From positions 1 through 9,784 of the forward strand of contig DSAK01000134.1 of assembly GCA_011372825.1 (NCBI GenBank): a stretch of 9,784 bases of DNA, read 5' to 3'. The translations under genes were made by a program, and so were the position numbers. The notes under the pieces were generated by a model, which worked only from the letters and a program-made list of their open reading frames with translations, was not told where the DNA came from and ran no database searches. Below are positions 1-4,968 of the stretch, piece by piece; position 1 is the stretch's first letter, and each line of letters opens with the position of its first letter. The DNA is from Campylobacterota bacterium. Its GTDB lineage: Bacteria; Campylobacterota; Campylobacteria; Campylobacterales; Sulfurovaceae.

Positions 1-202
1 ATAGATATCAACTTTTAAATTTCAATGATGGGTATAGATAGATAAAATCCCGAATGCTAAATAGAAGCTACTTTTGTCCTTCTTTTGCCATAGATTGAAT
101 GGCTTCTGAAATCCTCTTTGGGGTATCTATCTTATACCATTTTGGTCATAAATAGTCTATGATTTAGCAATCTTGATATCACATTTTTAAAAGAAAAAAT
201 TA

Positions 203-208
203 TAGAAT
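203..208 (+). promoter_or_regulatory. Candidate -10 box of the copy 1 Sel1-repeat pseudogene
   Basis: TAGAAT lies 31 nt before the start codon, aligned with TAAAAT and TAAATT in the other two copies. The adjoining 5' flank is shortened relative to copies 2 and 3: the stretch holding the antitoxin start is missing here. An AAAGGA ribosome binding site at about 228-233 precedes the A-run and the ATG. Confidence 0.35.
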
Positions 209-239
209 TTACAAATAGCTCATTGACAAAGGAAAAAAA

Positions 240-717
240 ATGGAAATTGGAGACAAAATTCAAGAGGGAGTTGAAGCATATAAAAAAGGCAACAAAACAA
301 AAGCAGCAGAGCTTTATAAAAAAGCTTCTGATGATGGAGATGCTCGAGGTTGCAATAACCTCGCCCTTATGTACGCCTATGGAATGGGTGTAAAACAGGA
401 CAAGTTTAAGGCAGTAGAGTTTTATTAAAAAGCGTGTGATAGTGGAGATGCAGGAAGTTGTGGGATTCTTGGCGAAATGTATGAGACAGGAGATGGCATA
501 AAACAAGATTCATTTAAAGCAGCAGAGCTTTATCAAAAAGCTTGTGATGGTGGAAATGCTTGGGGTTGCAATAATCTTGGCTTTATGTATCATAATGGAG
601 ATGGCATAATAAAACAAGATAAAGTTAAAGCATTAGAGCTTTATAAAAAAAGCGTGTGACTTGCAGGATGAAGATGGATGTCACAATTATAAAATTTTAA
701 AAGAACAAGGATATTGA
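240..717 (+). pseudogene. Cysteine-rich Sel1-like repeat protein, copy 1, inactivated
   Basis: Degraded paralogue of the two intact Sel1-repeat genes downstream. Reading on through the lesions gives four Sel1-like units ending in the same tail as its sisters (GCHNYKILKEQGY, stop at 715-717). Three defects are visible. (1) TAA at 426-428 stands where the paralogues have CAA in the Tyr-Gln-Lys-Ala motif. (2) At about 644-650 a run of seven A replaces the six of the intact copies, shifting the frame so that the middle fragment ends at 657-659. (3) The segment between the start codon and the Gly-Asp-Lys motif, which encodes the signal peptide in copy 2, is missing, so any product would stay in the cytoplasm. 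The first cysteine of unit 1 is also Ser (KKASDDGDARGC), and one unit carries an extra Ile codon (GDGIIKQDK). The ribosome binding site and start are still recognisable. A caller would report two small genes (240-428 and 477-659); I read them as one broken gene. Confidence 0.85.
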
Positions 718-735
718 GCTACCCCCATGCTTCCA

Positions 736-814
736 ATCTTGAGAAGCTGTGTAGTAATGTATAGTCTCAGAGTTATAGATACTTCGTATCTTTTGATCAT
801 ACAATAGCTGCTTT
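736..814 (+). repeat. Conserved 3' flank element, copy 1
   Basis: About 78 nt starting ATCTTGAG and ending near GCTGCTTT, alignable with 1979-2058 and 3193-3270, always just after a Sel1-repeat gene. It includes a hairpin AGATAC-TTC-GTATCT (777-791) followed by TTT. The hairpin could act as a weak Rho-independent terminator, but its T-run is short. The simplest reading is that this is the 3' end of the duplicated block. Confidence 0.6.
777..794 (+). terminator. Candidate terminator after Sel1-repeat copy 1
   Basis: Six-base-pair stem AGATAC/GTATCT with a 3-nt loop, followed by three T before a G. It is short and AT-rich, so a weak terminator at best. Its position matches hairpins after the other two copies. 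Confidence 0.4.
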
Positions 815-876
815 CTCTGATAAGCAAATAAAGCGAGTCAGAGTTTTACTTTTTACTATTCACTTTTTTACAACTC

Positions 877-1126
877 TCAATACACCTCTTTTCTGTGTGC
901 TATTTTATGAAAGTGATAACTAAAATATCATTTTCTCTTGAATAAACAATCTTATAATCGCCTGCTATTTTTCTAAACTTCCCTTTGTGTTTTCTATTGT
1001 GGGCTTTATCGGTTGCAAACAAGTCTTTTTTAAATCTTGTTTCTTAATATAGATAAGCCTTTGATTTTCGAAGTCAATATGTCTGAGTTATTTAAATGTA
1101 GCTTGTGGAATGATGACTTTGAACAT
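877..1126 (-). pseudogene. Decayed RelE/ParE-family toxin
   Basis: No intact reading frame exists, but the reverse complement read across lesions gives a recognisable RelE/ParE-type ribonuclease or gyrase-inhibitor fold of about 83 codons. It begins MFKVIIPQATFK, contains GKFRKIAGDYKIVY, then DILVITFIK, and closes with IAHRKEVY before TGA at 879-877. The GDY-IVY and HR-EVY motifs are typical of the superfamily. Three lesions are seen: an in-frame TAA after MFKVIIPQATFK where CAA is likely ancestral, one A missing from the A-run at about 1026-1031, and one A missing near 903-907 before the IAHRKEVY tail. The start codon overlaps the antitoxin stop (TAATG), the usual coupling of such pairs. The toxin is predicted to be dead. 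The family call rests on motif recognition, not on a search. Confidence 0.75.
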
Positions 1127-1309
1127 TAGCTAAAACCAAGCTCTTGCGCCACTTCTTTAAGTATATAAACTTCAGTTTTTATAGCTTTTAACTTATCGAT
1201 TTTTTTAACTAAAATGTCAAAGTAGGCATCTGCTATATTTGTTTAAAGACAAACTTGATAAGATACTCTCAAAAGCTGTTGATTGGTATTTGATGTTTAG
1301 CTGAAGCAT
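1126..1309 (-). pseudogene. Decayed antitoxin partner of the RelE-type toxin
   Basis: Starts at ATG 1309-1307 (MLQLNIKYQSTAFESILSS) and ends at TAA 1128-1126, overlapping the toxin start by one base. The two halves are in different frames: the N-terminal part runs to about SLSLNKY, and after a one-base shift the frame reads IADAYFDILVKKIDKLKAIK and ends KEVAQELGFS. The total of 184 nt is one base more than 61 codons, consistent with a single insertion. Small size, position upstream of the toxin on the same strand and stop-start overlap indicate an antitoxin. The DNA-binding fold type is not clear. Its 5' end faces the Sel1-repeat copy 2 promoter, so the two units diverge from a shared region of about 93 bp. 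Confidence 0.6.
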
Positions 1310-1402
1310 TATCTCATTTGCACCATTTCGCAGGGCTTTTAAAAATATTTTAATTAGCTTGCATTGTAAAATCTACTAGCAGCCCAATGACGAAGGAAAA
1401 AA
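1251..1402. repeat. Duplicated 5' flank of Sel1-repeat copy 2
   Basis: About 152 nt that aligns almost end to end with 2177-2327 before copy 3, from AAACTTGATA through the shared CATTTGCACCATTTCG stretch to the ribosome binding site. It contains the antitoxin start (minus strand) on one side and the Sel1-repeat promoter on the other. By eye most positions match, with a few single-base gaps. Confidence 0.7.
1367..1372 (+). promoter_or_regulatory. Candidate -10 box of Sel1-repeat copy 2
   Basis: TAAAAT preceded by TTG, 30 nt before the ATG, after an A/T-rich stretch (about 1340-1355) of the kind that replaces a -35 box in Campylobacterota sigma-70 promoters. The position is conserved in all three copies. 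An AAGGA ribosome binding site lies about 6 nt before the start. Confidence 0.45.
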
Positions 1403-1960
1403 ATGAAAAAGATTATTTTAGGTATTGTAGTAGTGCTTGCTGTAGTACTCATATTGCCCACTCTATCAATTTTTGGAGATAAAGTTCAAGAGGAAGCTCG
1501 TGAATATGAAAAAGGCAACAAAACAAAGGTAGCAGAGTTCTATAAAAAAGCTTGTGATGGTGGAGATGCTTGGGATTGTCATAATCTCGGCTTTATGTAC
1601 GCCAAAGGAGATGGGATAAAACAGGATAAATTTAAAGCAGCGGAGTTTTATCAAAAAGCGGCAGAACTTTATCAAAAAGCTTGTGATAGGGGAGATGCTG
1701 CGGGTTGTTATAATCTTGGCGTCATATATGCCAAAGGAGACGGTATAAAACATGATAAAGTTAAAGCAGTAGAACTCTTCAAAAAAGCGTGTGATGGTGA
1801 AAATGCTCTAGGTTGTAATAATCTTGGACTTATGTATGAGCATGGTGAGGGCACAAAACAGGATAAGAAAAAAGCTAAGATGTTTTATAGTAAATCATGT
1901 GATATGGGGTTTAAAAAAGGATGTTACAATTATAAAATTTTAATTAGACAAGGATATTGA
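1403..1960 (+). CDS. Exported cysteine-rich Sel1-like repeat protein, copy 2
   Basis: A 185-residue protein of the Sel1-like repeat class, similar in design to Helicobacter cysteine-rich (Hcp) proteins: paired helices stacked into a solenoid, each unit held by a C-x7-C disulfide, used as a binding scaffold. Residues 1-24 form a signal peptide or uncleaved anchor (MKK, then a hydrophobic run to about LSIF), predicting a periplasmic or secreted product. Cysteine pairs are C51-C59, C94-C102, C130-C138 and C166-C174. Spacing is 36 residues except for 43 between the first two, because seven residues are duplicated (AAEFYQKAAELYQKA). The start has AAGGA 6 nt upstream and matches the paralogues. The gene is monocistronic, with its own promoter and a terminator-like hairpin. 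Ligand and biological role cannot be read from the sequence. Confidence 0.88.
   Translation: MKKIILGIVVVLAVVLILPTLSIFGDKVQEEAREYEKGNKTKVAEFYKKACDGGDAWDCHNLGFMYAKGDGIKQDKFKAAEFYQKAAELYQKACDRGDAAGCYNLGVIYAKGDGIKHDKVKAVELFKKACDGENALGCNNLGLMYEHGEGTKQDKKKAKMFYSKSCDMGFKKGCYNYKILIRQGY
1637..1678 (+). repeat. 21-bp in-frame duplication inside Sel1-repeat copy 2
   Basis: Positions 1637-1657 and 1658-1678 encode Ala-Ala-Glu-Phe-Tyr-Gln-Lys and Ala-Ala-Glu-Leu-Tyr-Gln-Lys, matching at 17 of 21 bases. The insertion lengthens the second helix of unit 1 by about two turns and breaks the otherwise exact 36-residue spacing. The differences fit out-of-register recombination between units better than a fresh slippage event. 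Confidence 0.8.
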
Positions 1961-1978
1961 CTTACTCCATAGCTTACT

Positions 1979-2058
1979 ATCTTGAGGGACTATGTAGTAA
2001 CGCACACTCTTAGAGTTTGCAGAGACTTTTTGTCTTTTGGTTATGCAATCGCTACTTT
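1979..2058 (+). repeat. Conserved 3' flank element, copy 2
   Basis: Second copy of the roughly 78-nt element (see 736-814 and 3193-3270), starting 19 nt after the stop codon. It marks the right end of the duplicated block. No open frame is conserved across the three copies, which argues for a noncoding role or plain duplication. Confidence 0.65.
2022..2038 (+). terminator. Candidate terminator after Sel1-repeat copy 2
   Basis: Short stem AGAC (2023-2026) and GTCT (2032-2035) around a TTTTT loop, extendable by a G-T pair, followed by TTT. The stem is weak. It is supported mainly by its location and by hairpins at similar places after copies 1 and 3. Confidence 0.35.
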
Positions 2059-2327
2059 TAAGTTGAAAAAGCTGGATTGGAGTGTGGCTTCTCTTCGCTT
2101 GCGAGAAAGAGTGCGTTTCTGATGCTGAAGTTTGTGTTGTATCTTAGATAATGCTAATATCACTTTTTTAAAAGAAAAACTTGATAAAATACTTACAAAA
2201 AGCTTTTGATTGGTGTTTGATTTCTTTGCTGAAGTATTATCTCATTTGCACCATTTCGTAAGGCTTTTAAAATATTTTAATTAGCTAACATTGTAAATTA
2301 CAAGTGGCTCAATGACAAAGGAAAAAA
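2059..2327. other. Intergenic region with a second antitoxin relic and the copy 3 promoter
   Basis: No intact gene. On the minus strand, about 2170-2250 resembles the N-terminal half of the antitoxin at 1126-1309: the frame reads LFVSILSSFSFKK, matching FESILSSLSLNK, but the start is destroyed (ATA instead of ATG) and no toxin follows. From 2177 to 2327 the DNA is the duplicated 5' flank shared with 1251-1402. A candidate -10 box TAAATT lies at 2294-2299, 28 nt before the copy 3 ATG, and AAAGGA serves as ribosome binding site. Positions 2059-2150 hold nothing I recognise. Confidence 0.55.
2294..2299 (+). promoter_or_regulatory. Candidate -10 box of Sel1-repeat copy 3
   Basis: TAAATT preceded by TTG, aligned with TAAAAT at 1367-1372 and TAGAAT at 203-208. 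An A/T-rich stretch lies upstream and no clear -35 box is seen, as is usual in this phylum. Confidence 0.4.
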
Positions 2328-3161
2328 ATGAAAATATGGATGATACTTGTACTGCTTACTATAACGCTTTTTGGAAATAAAGCTCATGAGGGAGTTCGCC
2401 AATACAAAAAAGGCAACAAAACAAAGGCAGCAGAACTCTTCAAACAAGCTTGCAATGGGGGAAATGCTCTAGGTTGCTCAAGTCTAGGCGTTATGTATGA
2501 TGATGGAGAGGGCATAAAACAGGACAAGTTAAAAGCAGCAGAGCTTTATCAAAAAGCTTGTGATGGTAAAGAAGCTATAGGTTGTCTAAATCTTGGTATT
2601 ATGTACAAGAATGGTGATGGCATAAAACAAGATATACCTAAAGCAGCAGAACTCTTCAAAAAAGCTTGTAATAGTGGAGTTACTAGAGGTTGTACAGTAC
2701 TCGGCGCCATGTATATTGCAGGAGAGGGCATAAAGCAGGACAAATTTAAAGCAGCAGAGCTTTATCAAAAAGCGTGCAATAATGGAGAAGCTGGAGGTTG
2801 TCACAATCTCGGCGTTATGTATGATGATGAAGAGGGCATAAAGCAGGATAAATTTAAAGCAGCAGAGCTTTATAAAAAAGCTTGTGATGGTGGAGTTGCT
2901 GAGGGTTGTACTAATCTTGGTGTTATGCACACCAAAGGAAAGGACATAAAACAGGATATACCCAAAGCAGTAGAACTCTTCAAAAAAGCGTGTGATGGTG
3001 GAAATGCTCTGGGTTGTTCAAATCTCGGTATTATATATAGCGAAGGAGAGGGTATAAAACAGGATAAGAAACAAGCTAAGATGTTTTATGGTAAAGCGTG
3101 TGACTTGCAGTATGAAGATGGATGTCGCAATTATCAAATTTTAACTAAAAAAGGATTTTGA
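2328..3161 (+). CDS. Exported cysteine-rich Sel1-like repeat protein, copy 3
   Basis: A 277-residue protein and the longest paralogue. Residues 1-16 (MKIW, hydrophobic run, TLFG) form a short signal peptide. Seven C-x7-C pairs follow at exact 36-residue spacing: C42-C50, C78-C86, C114-C122, C150-C158, C186-C194, C222-C230 and C258-C266. The linker GEGIKQDK-KAAELY recurs between them. This is the Hcp-like Sel1 design, a disulfide-clamped alpha-helical solenoid in the periplasm or outside the cell that binds a partner protein or glycan. Inside it a higher-order 324-bp (three-unit) duplication is visible: units 2 and 5 both have IKQDIPKA-ELFKKAC, and units 1 and 4 both follow YDD-EGIKQDK. The C-terminal cap (QDKKQAKMFYGKACD to ILTKKGF) matches those of copies 1 and 2. 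AAAGGA precedes the ATG by about 6 nt. The ligand is unknown. Confidence 0.9.
   Translation: MKIWMILVLLTITLFGNKAHEGVRQYKKGNKTKAAELFKQACNGGNALGCSSLGVMYDDGEGIKQDKLKAAELYQKACDGKEAIGCLNLGIMYKNGDGIKQDIPKAAELFKKACNSGVTRGCTVLGAMYIAGEGIKQDKFKAAELYQKACNNGEAGGCHNLGVMYDDEEGIKQDKFKAAELYKKACDGGVAEGCTNLGVMHTKGKDIKQDIPKAVELFKKACDGGNALGCSNLGIIYSEGEGIKQDKKQAKMFYGKACDLQYEDGCRNYQILTKKGF
2490..3137 (+). repeat. 324-bp higher-order repeat within Sel1-repeat copy 3
   Basis: GTTATGTATGATGATG occurs at 2490 and again at 2814, exactly 324 bp (three 108-bp units) later. The following DNA stays alignable, including AAAACA-GATATACC-AAAGCAG and the ELFKKAC codons. This indicates that three units were duplicated together after the single-unit repeats had diverged. 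The right boundary is approximate. Confidence 0.65.
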
Positions 3162-3192
3162 ATTACCATAAACTTCTTTCTTCTTGATTCCT

Positions 3193-3270
3193 ATCTTGAG
3201 AGACTGTATAGCAATTCACAGTCTCAGAGTTGACAGAGACTTTTTATCTTTTGGTTATGTAATTGCTACT
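3193..3270 (+). repeat. Conserved 3' flank element, copy 3
   Basis: Third copy of the roughly 78-nt element, from ATCTTGAG to GCTACT. It shares CAGAGACTTTTT and TCTTTTGGTTATG with copy 2 and AGTCTCAGAGTT with copy 1. Confidence 0.65.
3220..3252 (+). terminator. Candidate terminator after Sel1-repeat copy 3
   Basis: Stem AGTCTC (3220-3225) and GAGACT (3236-3241) with a 10-nt loop, followed by TTTTATCTTTT. This is the best of the three hairpins in this family of 3' flanks, with a T-rich tail directly after the stem. Confidence 0.55.
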
Positions 3271-3541
3271 AAGATAGGATCAGAATTTTGACTTGGCTAA
3301 ACACCTCTTTAAAAAGCCTTTGTGATCGTATTTTTCTGCTCAAAATCGCACCATTTACACGATCGCAAAAAAGCTTTTAAAATTTAAGTTAACCTAAATG
3401 ATAGTCTGTTTATAGGAATTTGCAAGCGGCTCATAACATGACTAAGGAGTCGATTTGTCTATATCGGTAGTATAAGTCAGTACAGCAAAGAATCCCCTAT
3501 AGACAATATTTGTCAACTTAGGGATTATCTTCACTCATTGG
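3271..3541. other. Intergenic region with a partial fourth Sel1-type 5' flank
   Basis: No gene seen. Segments resemble the Sel1-repeat 5' flanks in the same order: TCGCACCATTT (about 3354), GCTTTTAAAAT (about 3374), and GAATTTGCAAGCGGCTCA followed by ACTAAGGAG (about 3417-3450), like copy 1's GAATTTACAAATAGCTCA and AAAGG. No Sel1 coding sequence follows, so this looks like a leftover promoter region whose gene was deleted. Imperfect inverted 9-mers TGTGATCGT and ACGATCGCA flank about 30 nt here (about 3321-3370). The hairpin at 3491-3526 is listed separately. Confidence 0.45.
3491..3526 (-). terminator. Hairpin downstream of the SPFH gene
   Basis: Outer stem AATCCC (3491-3496) and GGGATT (3521-3526), with an inner stem GACAA (3502-3506) and TTGTC (3510-3514). 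It lies 16 nt beyond the SPFH stop codon, where a terminator for the NfeD-SPFH pair is expected. There is no long T-run on either strand, so it may instead protect the mRNA end. Confidence 0.45.
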
Positions 3542-4399
3542 CTACGGCTTAAATGCTCCCCCCAACATCCCTTTGATTGCACTTTGTAAGTCAGCAGGGT
3601 ATATCACAAATTTAGAGTTTTGGCTTGTGCTGATTTGTTGTAGAGTGCTGATATATCTATCTCCCAATAGAAACATCGCGGGAAGTTCTTTATCTTGGAT
3701 GTTGGTACTGATGACTCTGATTGCTTCAGCTGAGGCGTTAGCAAGTGCTATTTGTGCTTCAGCCTCTTTTTTTGCCGCTTCAAGTTGACCCTCTGCTTCA
3801 AGTATCATAGCGTTTTTGTTACCTTCAGCTGCAGTTACGACAGCTCTTCGCTCCCTCTCTGCAGCTGCTTGTCGTTCCATTGAGGCTTGCATTGTCTCAC
3901 TAGGGGCTATGTCTTGAATCTCTACAGACTTAACAGTCACTCCCCAATCGGCGACATCATCTACTATGCTGTCTTTGAGTTTTGTTTTGATATGTTCGCG
4001 ATTTGAGAGTGCCTCATCAAGATTCATCTCACCTAGTATTGAACGTAAGGTTGTCATCACAAGTTGTTGGATAGCAAGTTTGAAGTCTTCAACTCCATAG
4101 ATAGCGTGTGCAGGGTTTGTAACTCTTACAAATGTGACAGCATTTGTATTGATGACGGCATTATCTCTTGTGATCACCTCTTGCTGTGGGATATCTAGGA
4201 TAATATCTCGAGTTGAGACTTCATTGCGGATTGATTCTACAAAAGGGATAATGATATTTAGTCCGGGAGTGAGTGTACGGGAGAATTTGCCTAATCTTTC
4301 GACTATCCACTCTTCACCTTGCGGGACTATCTTGACCCCTTTGTAGAGTGTCAATACAATAGCAAAAACAATAAAAATCATTATACTCAATACTTCCAT
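3542..4399 (-). CDS. qmcA: SPFH/stomatin-family membrane protein (QmcA-like)
   Basis: A 285-residue SPFH (stomatin/prohibitin/flotillin) protein of the QmcA/YbbK type. It forms large membrane-bound oligomers thought to organise microdomains or protect membrane proteins. Residues 3-20 form one N-terminal membrane segment, followed by the diagnostic GVKIVPQGEEWIVERLGKF and TPGLNIIIPF. The SPFH domain runs to about residue 175 (LDIPQQEVITRDNA, WGVTVKSVEIQDI). A charged, Ala/Glu-rich coiled coil follows (about 180-235), then a C-terminal segment with LQQISTSQNSKFVIYP. I chose ATG 4399-4397 because AAGGAG sits 7 nt upstream; the frame stays open further into the NfeD gene, but that extension is not protein-like. 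It lies 17 nt downstream of the NfeD gene, a classic operon pairing. The symbol is by analogy with E. coli. Confidence 0.93.
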   Translation of the reverse strand: MEVLSIMIFIVFAIVLTLYKGVKIVPQGEEWIVERLGKFSRTLTPGLNIIIPFVESIRNEVSTRDIILDIPQQEVITRDNAVINTNAVTFVRVTNPAHAIYGVEDFKLAIQQLVMTTLRSILGEMNLDEALSNREHIKTKLKDSIVDDVADWGVTVKSVEIQDIAPSETMQASMERQAAAERERRAVVTAAEGNKNAMILEAEGQLEAAKKEAEAQIALANASAEAIRVISTNIQDKELPAMFLLGDRYISTLQQISTSQNSKFVIYPADLQSAIKGMLGGAFKP

Positions 4400-4416
4400 G
4401 ATTATACTCCTTAAAG

Positions 4417-4857
4417 TTAAGAAATTGGGGCAACTTCGATAAGTTGCCCATTGATTTGGACTATACAAACCCGCATACCAGAATCGATATCGACTTTGGA
4501 TGTTGCATGCCATACAGTGTCGCCAAGGACAGGATTGTCAAATTTGACTTTACCTCTTTGGTGGGCAGCGATACCTTCTGTGACAGTTCCTAGGGTATCA
4601 AGCTTGTAGTTAGATTGGCCACTTTTTGTTAAAGTAGCAGTTTTGAAATAACGGTACCAAAGAGCAATACCTATGAGGGAAAATACCATCCACCAAAGCA
4701 ATTGGCTACTTAGTCCCATAGGGATAAAAAAATCAATTATCCCTACTAAAATAGCAGCCACCGCTAGAGCTAGTGTAAAAAAAGTCCCTATATTTAGTTC
4801 AATTATCAGTAGCACAATACCGATAACAATCCAGTGCCACCATAGCATGGTTACCAT
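4417..4857 (-). CDS. NfeD-like membrane protein, SPFH partner
   Basis: A 146-residue NfeD1b-type protein (YbbK/YbbL-like arrangement). Three hydrophobic segments (about residues 8-22, 25-43 and 50-68) are followed by a soluble C-terminal OB-fold domain (about 85-145) with the family pattern GTVTEGIAAHQRGKV and later ARG-like GDTVWHATS. NfeD proteins bind stomatin-type SPFH partners through this domain, and the SPFH gene is immediately downstream. The first ATG (4857-4855) is preferred over the one at 4848 because AAGGGG lies about 6 nt before it. The promoter region is shared with divergent ilvC. Confidence 0.9.
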   Translation of the reverse strand: MVTMLWWHWIVIGIVLLIIELNIGTFFTLALAVAAILVGIIDFFIPMGLSSQLLWWMVFSLIGIALWYRYFKTATLTKSGQSNYKLDTLGTVTEGIAAHQRGKVKFDNPVLGDTVWHATSKVDIDSGMRVCIVQINGQLIEVAPIS

Positions 4858-4887
4858 TTTGACCCCTTTTTGGTTTGTTTGAAGTGT

Positions 4888-4893
4888 ATTTTA
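4888..4893 (-). promoter_or_regulatory. Candidate -10 box for the NfeD-SPFH operon
   Basis: On the minus strand TAAAAT (within GATAAAAT), about 31 nt before the NfeD start, in an A/T-rich region. It faces away from the ilvC promoter at 4935-4940. Based on position and match only. Confidence 0.35.
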
Positions 4894-4934
4894 TCATAAG
4901 TTATATAATCGATTCCTCTTAAGTAACAATTCGA

Positions 4935-4940
4935 TATAAT
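4935..4940 (+). promoter_or_regulatory. Candidate -10 box of ilvC
   Basis: Perfect TATAAT preceded by TCGA, 28 nt before the ilvC ATG. No convincing -35 box, as usual for Campylobacterota sigma-70 promoters. The short 5' leader leaves no room for a leader-peptide attenuator. Confidence 0.6.
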
Positions 4941-4968
4941 CCGCCAAATTTATACCAAGGATACTTCG

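Noticed and set aside
68..150. Minus-strand tail reading WYKIDTPKRISEAIQSMAKEGQK and a stop, possibly the end of a gene
   Set aside because: Only about 23 residues before an upstream in-frame stop, no start and no family recognised; too little to call a relic.
426..428. TAA read as a sense codon (recoding) in Sel1 copy 1
   Set aside because: TAA ends ilvC, the deacetylase, the transporter and dprA here, so an altered code is not plausible.
132..506. Open minus-strand frame over Sel1 copy 1, and similar ones at 1466-1753, 2549-2743 and 2586-2930
   Set aside because: Antisense shadows of the repeated Sel1 coding DNA; low-complexity, repetitive, no ribosome binding sites.
2328..3161. Regular 108-bp repeats considered as CRISPR or satellite DNA
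   Set aside because: Repeats are coding, in frame, with the protein pattern C-x7-C; no short identical repeats with unique spacers.
4400..4513. N-terminal extension of the SPFH protein by 38 residues
   Set aside because: It overlaps the NfeD gene, is not similar to the family, and a good AAGGAG supports the start at 4399.
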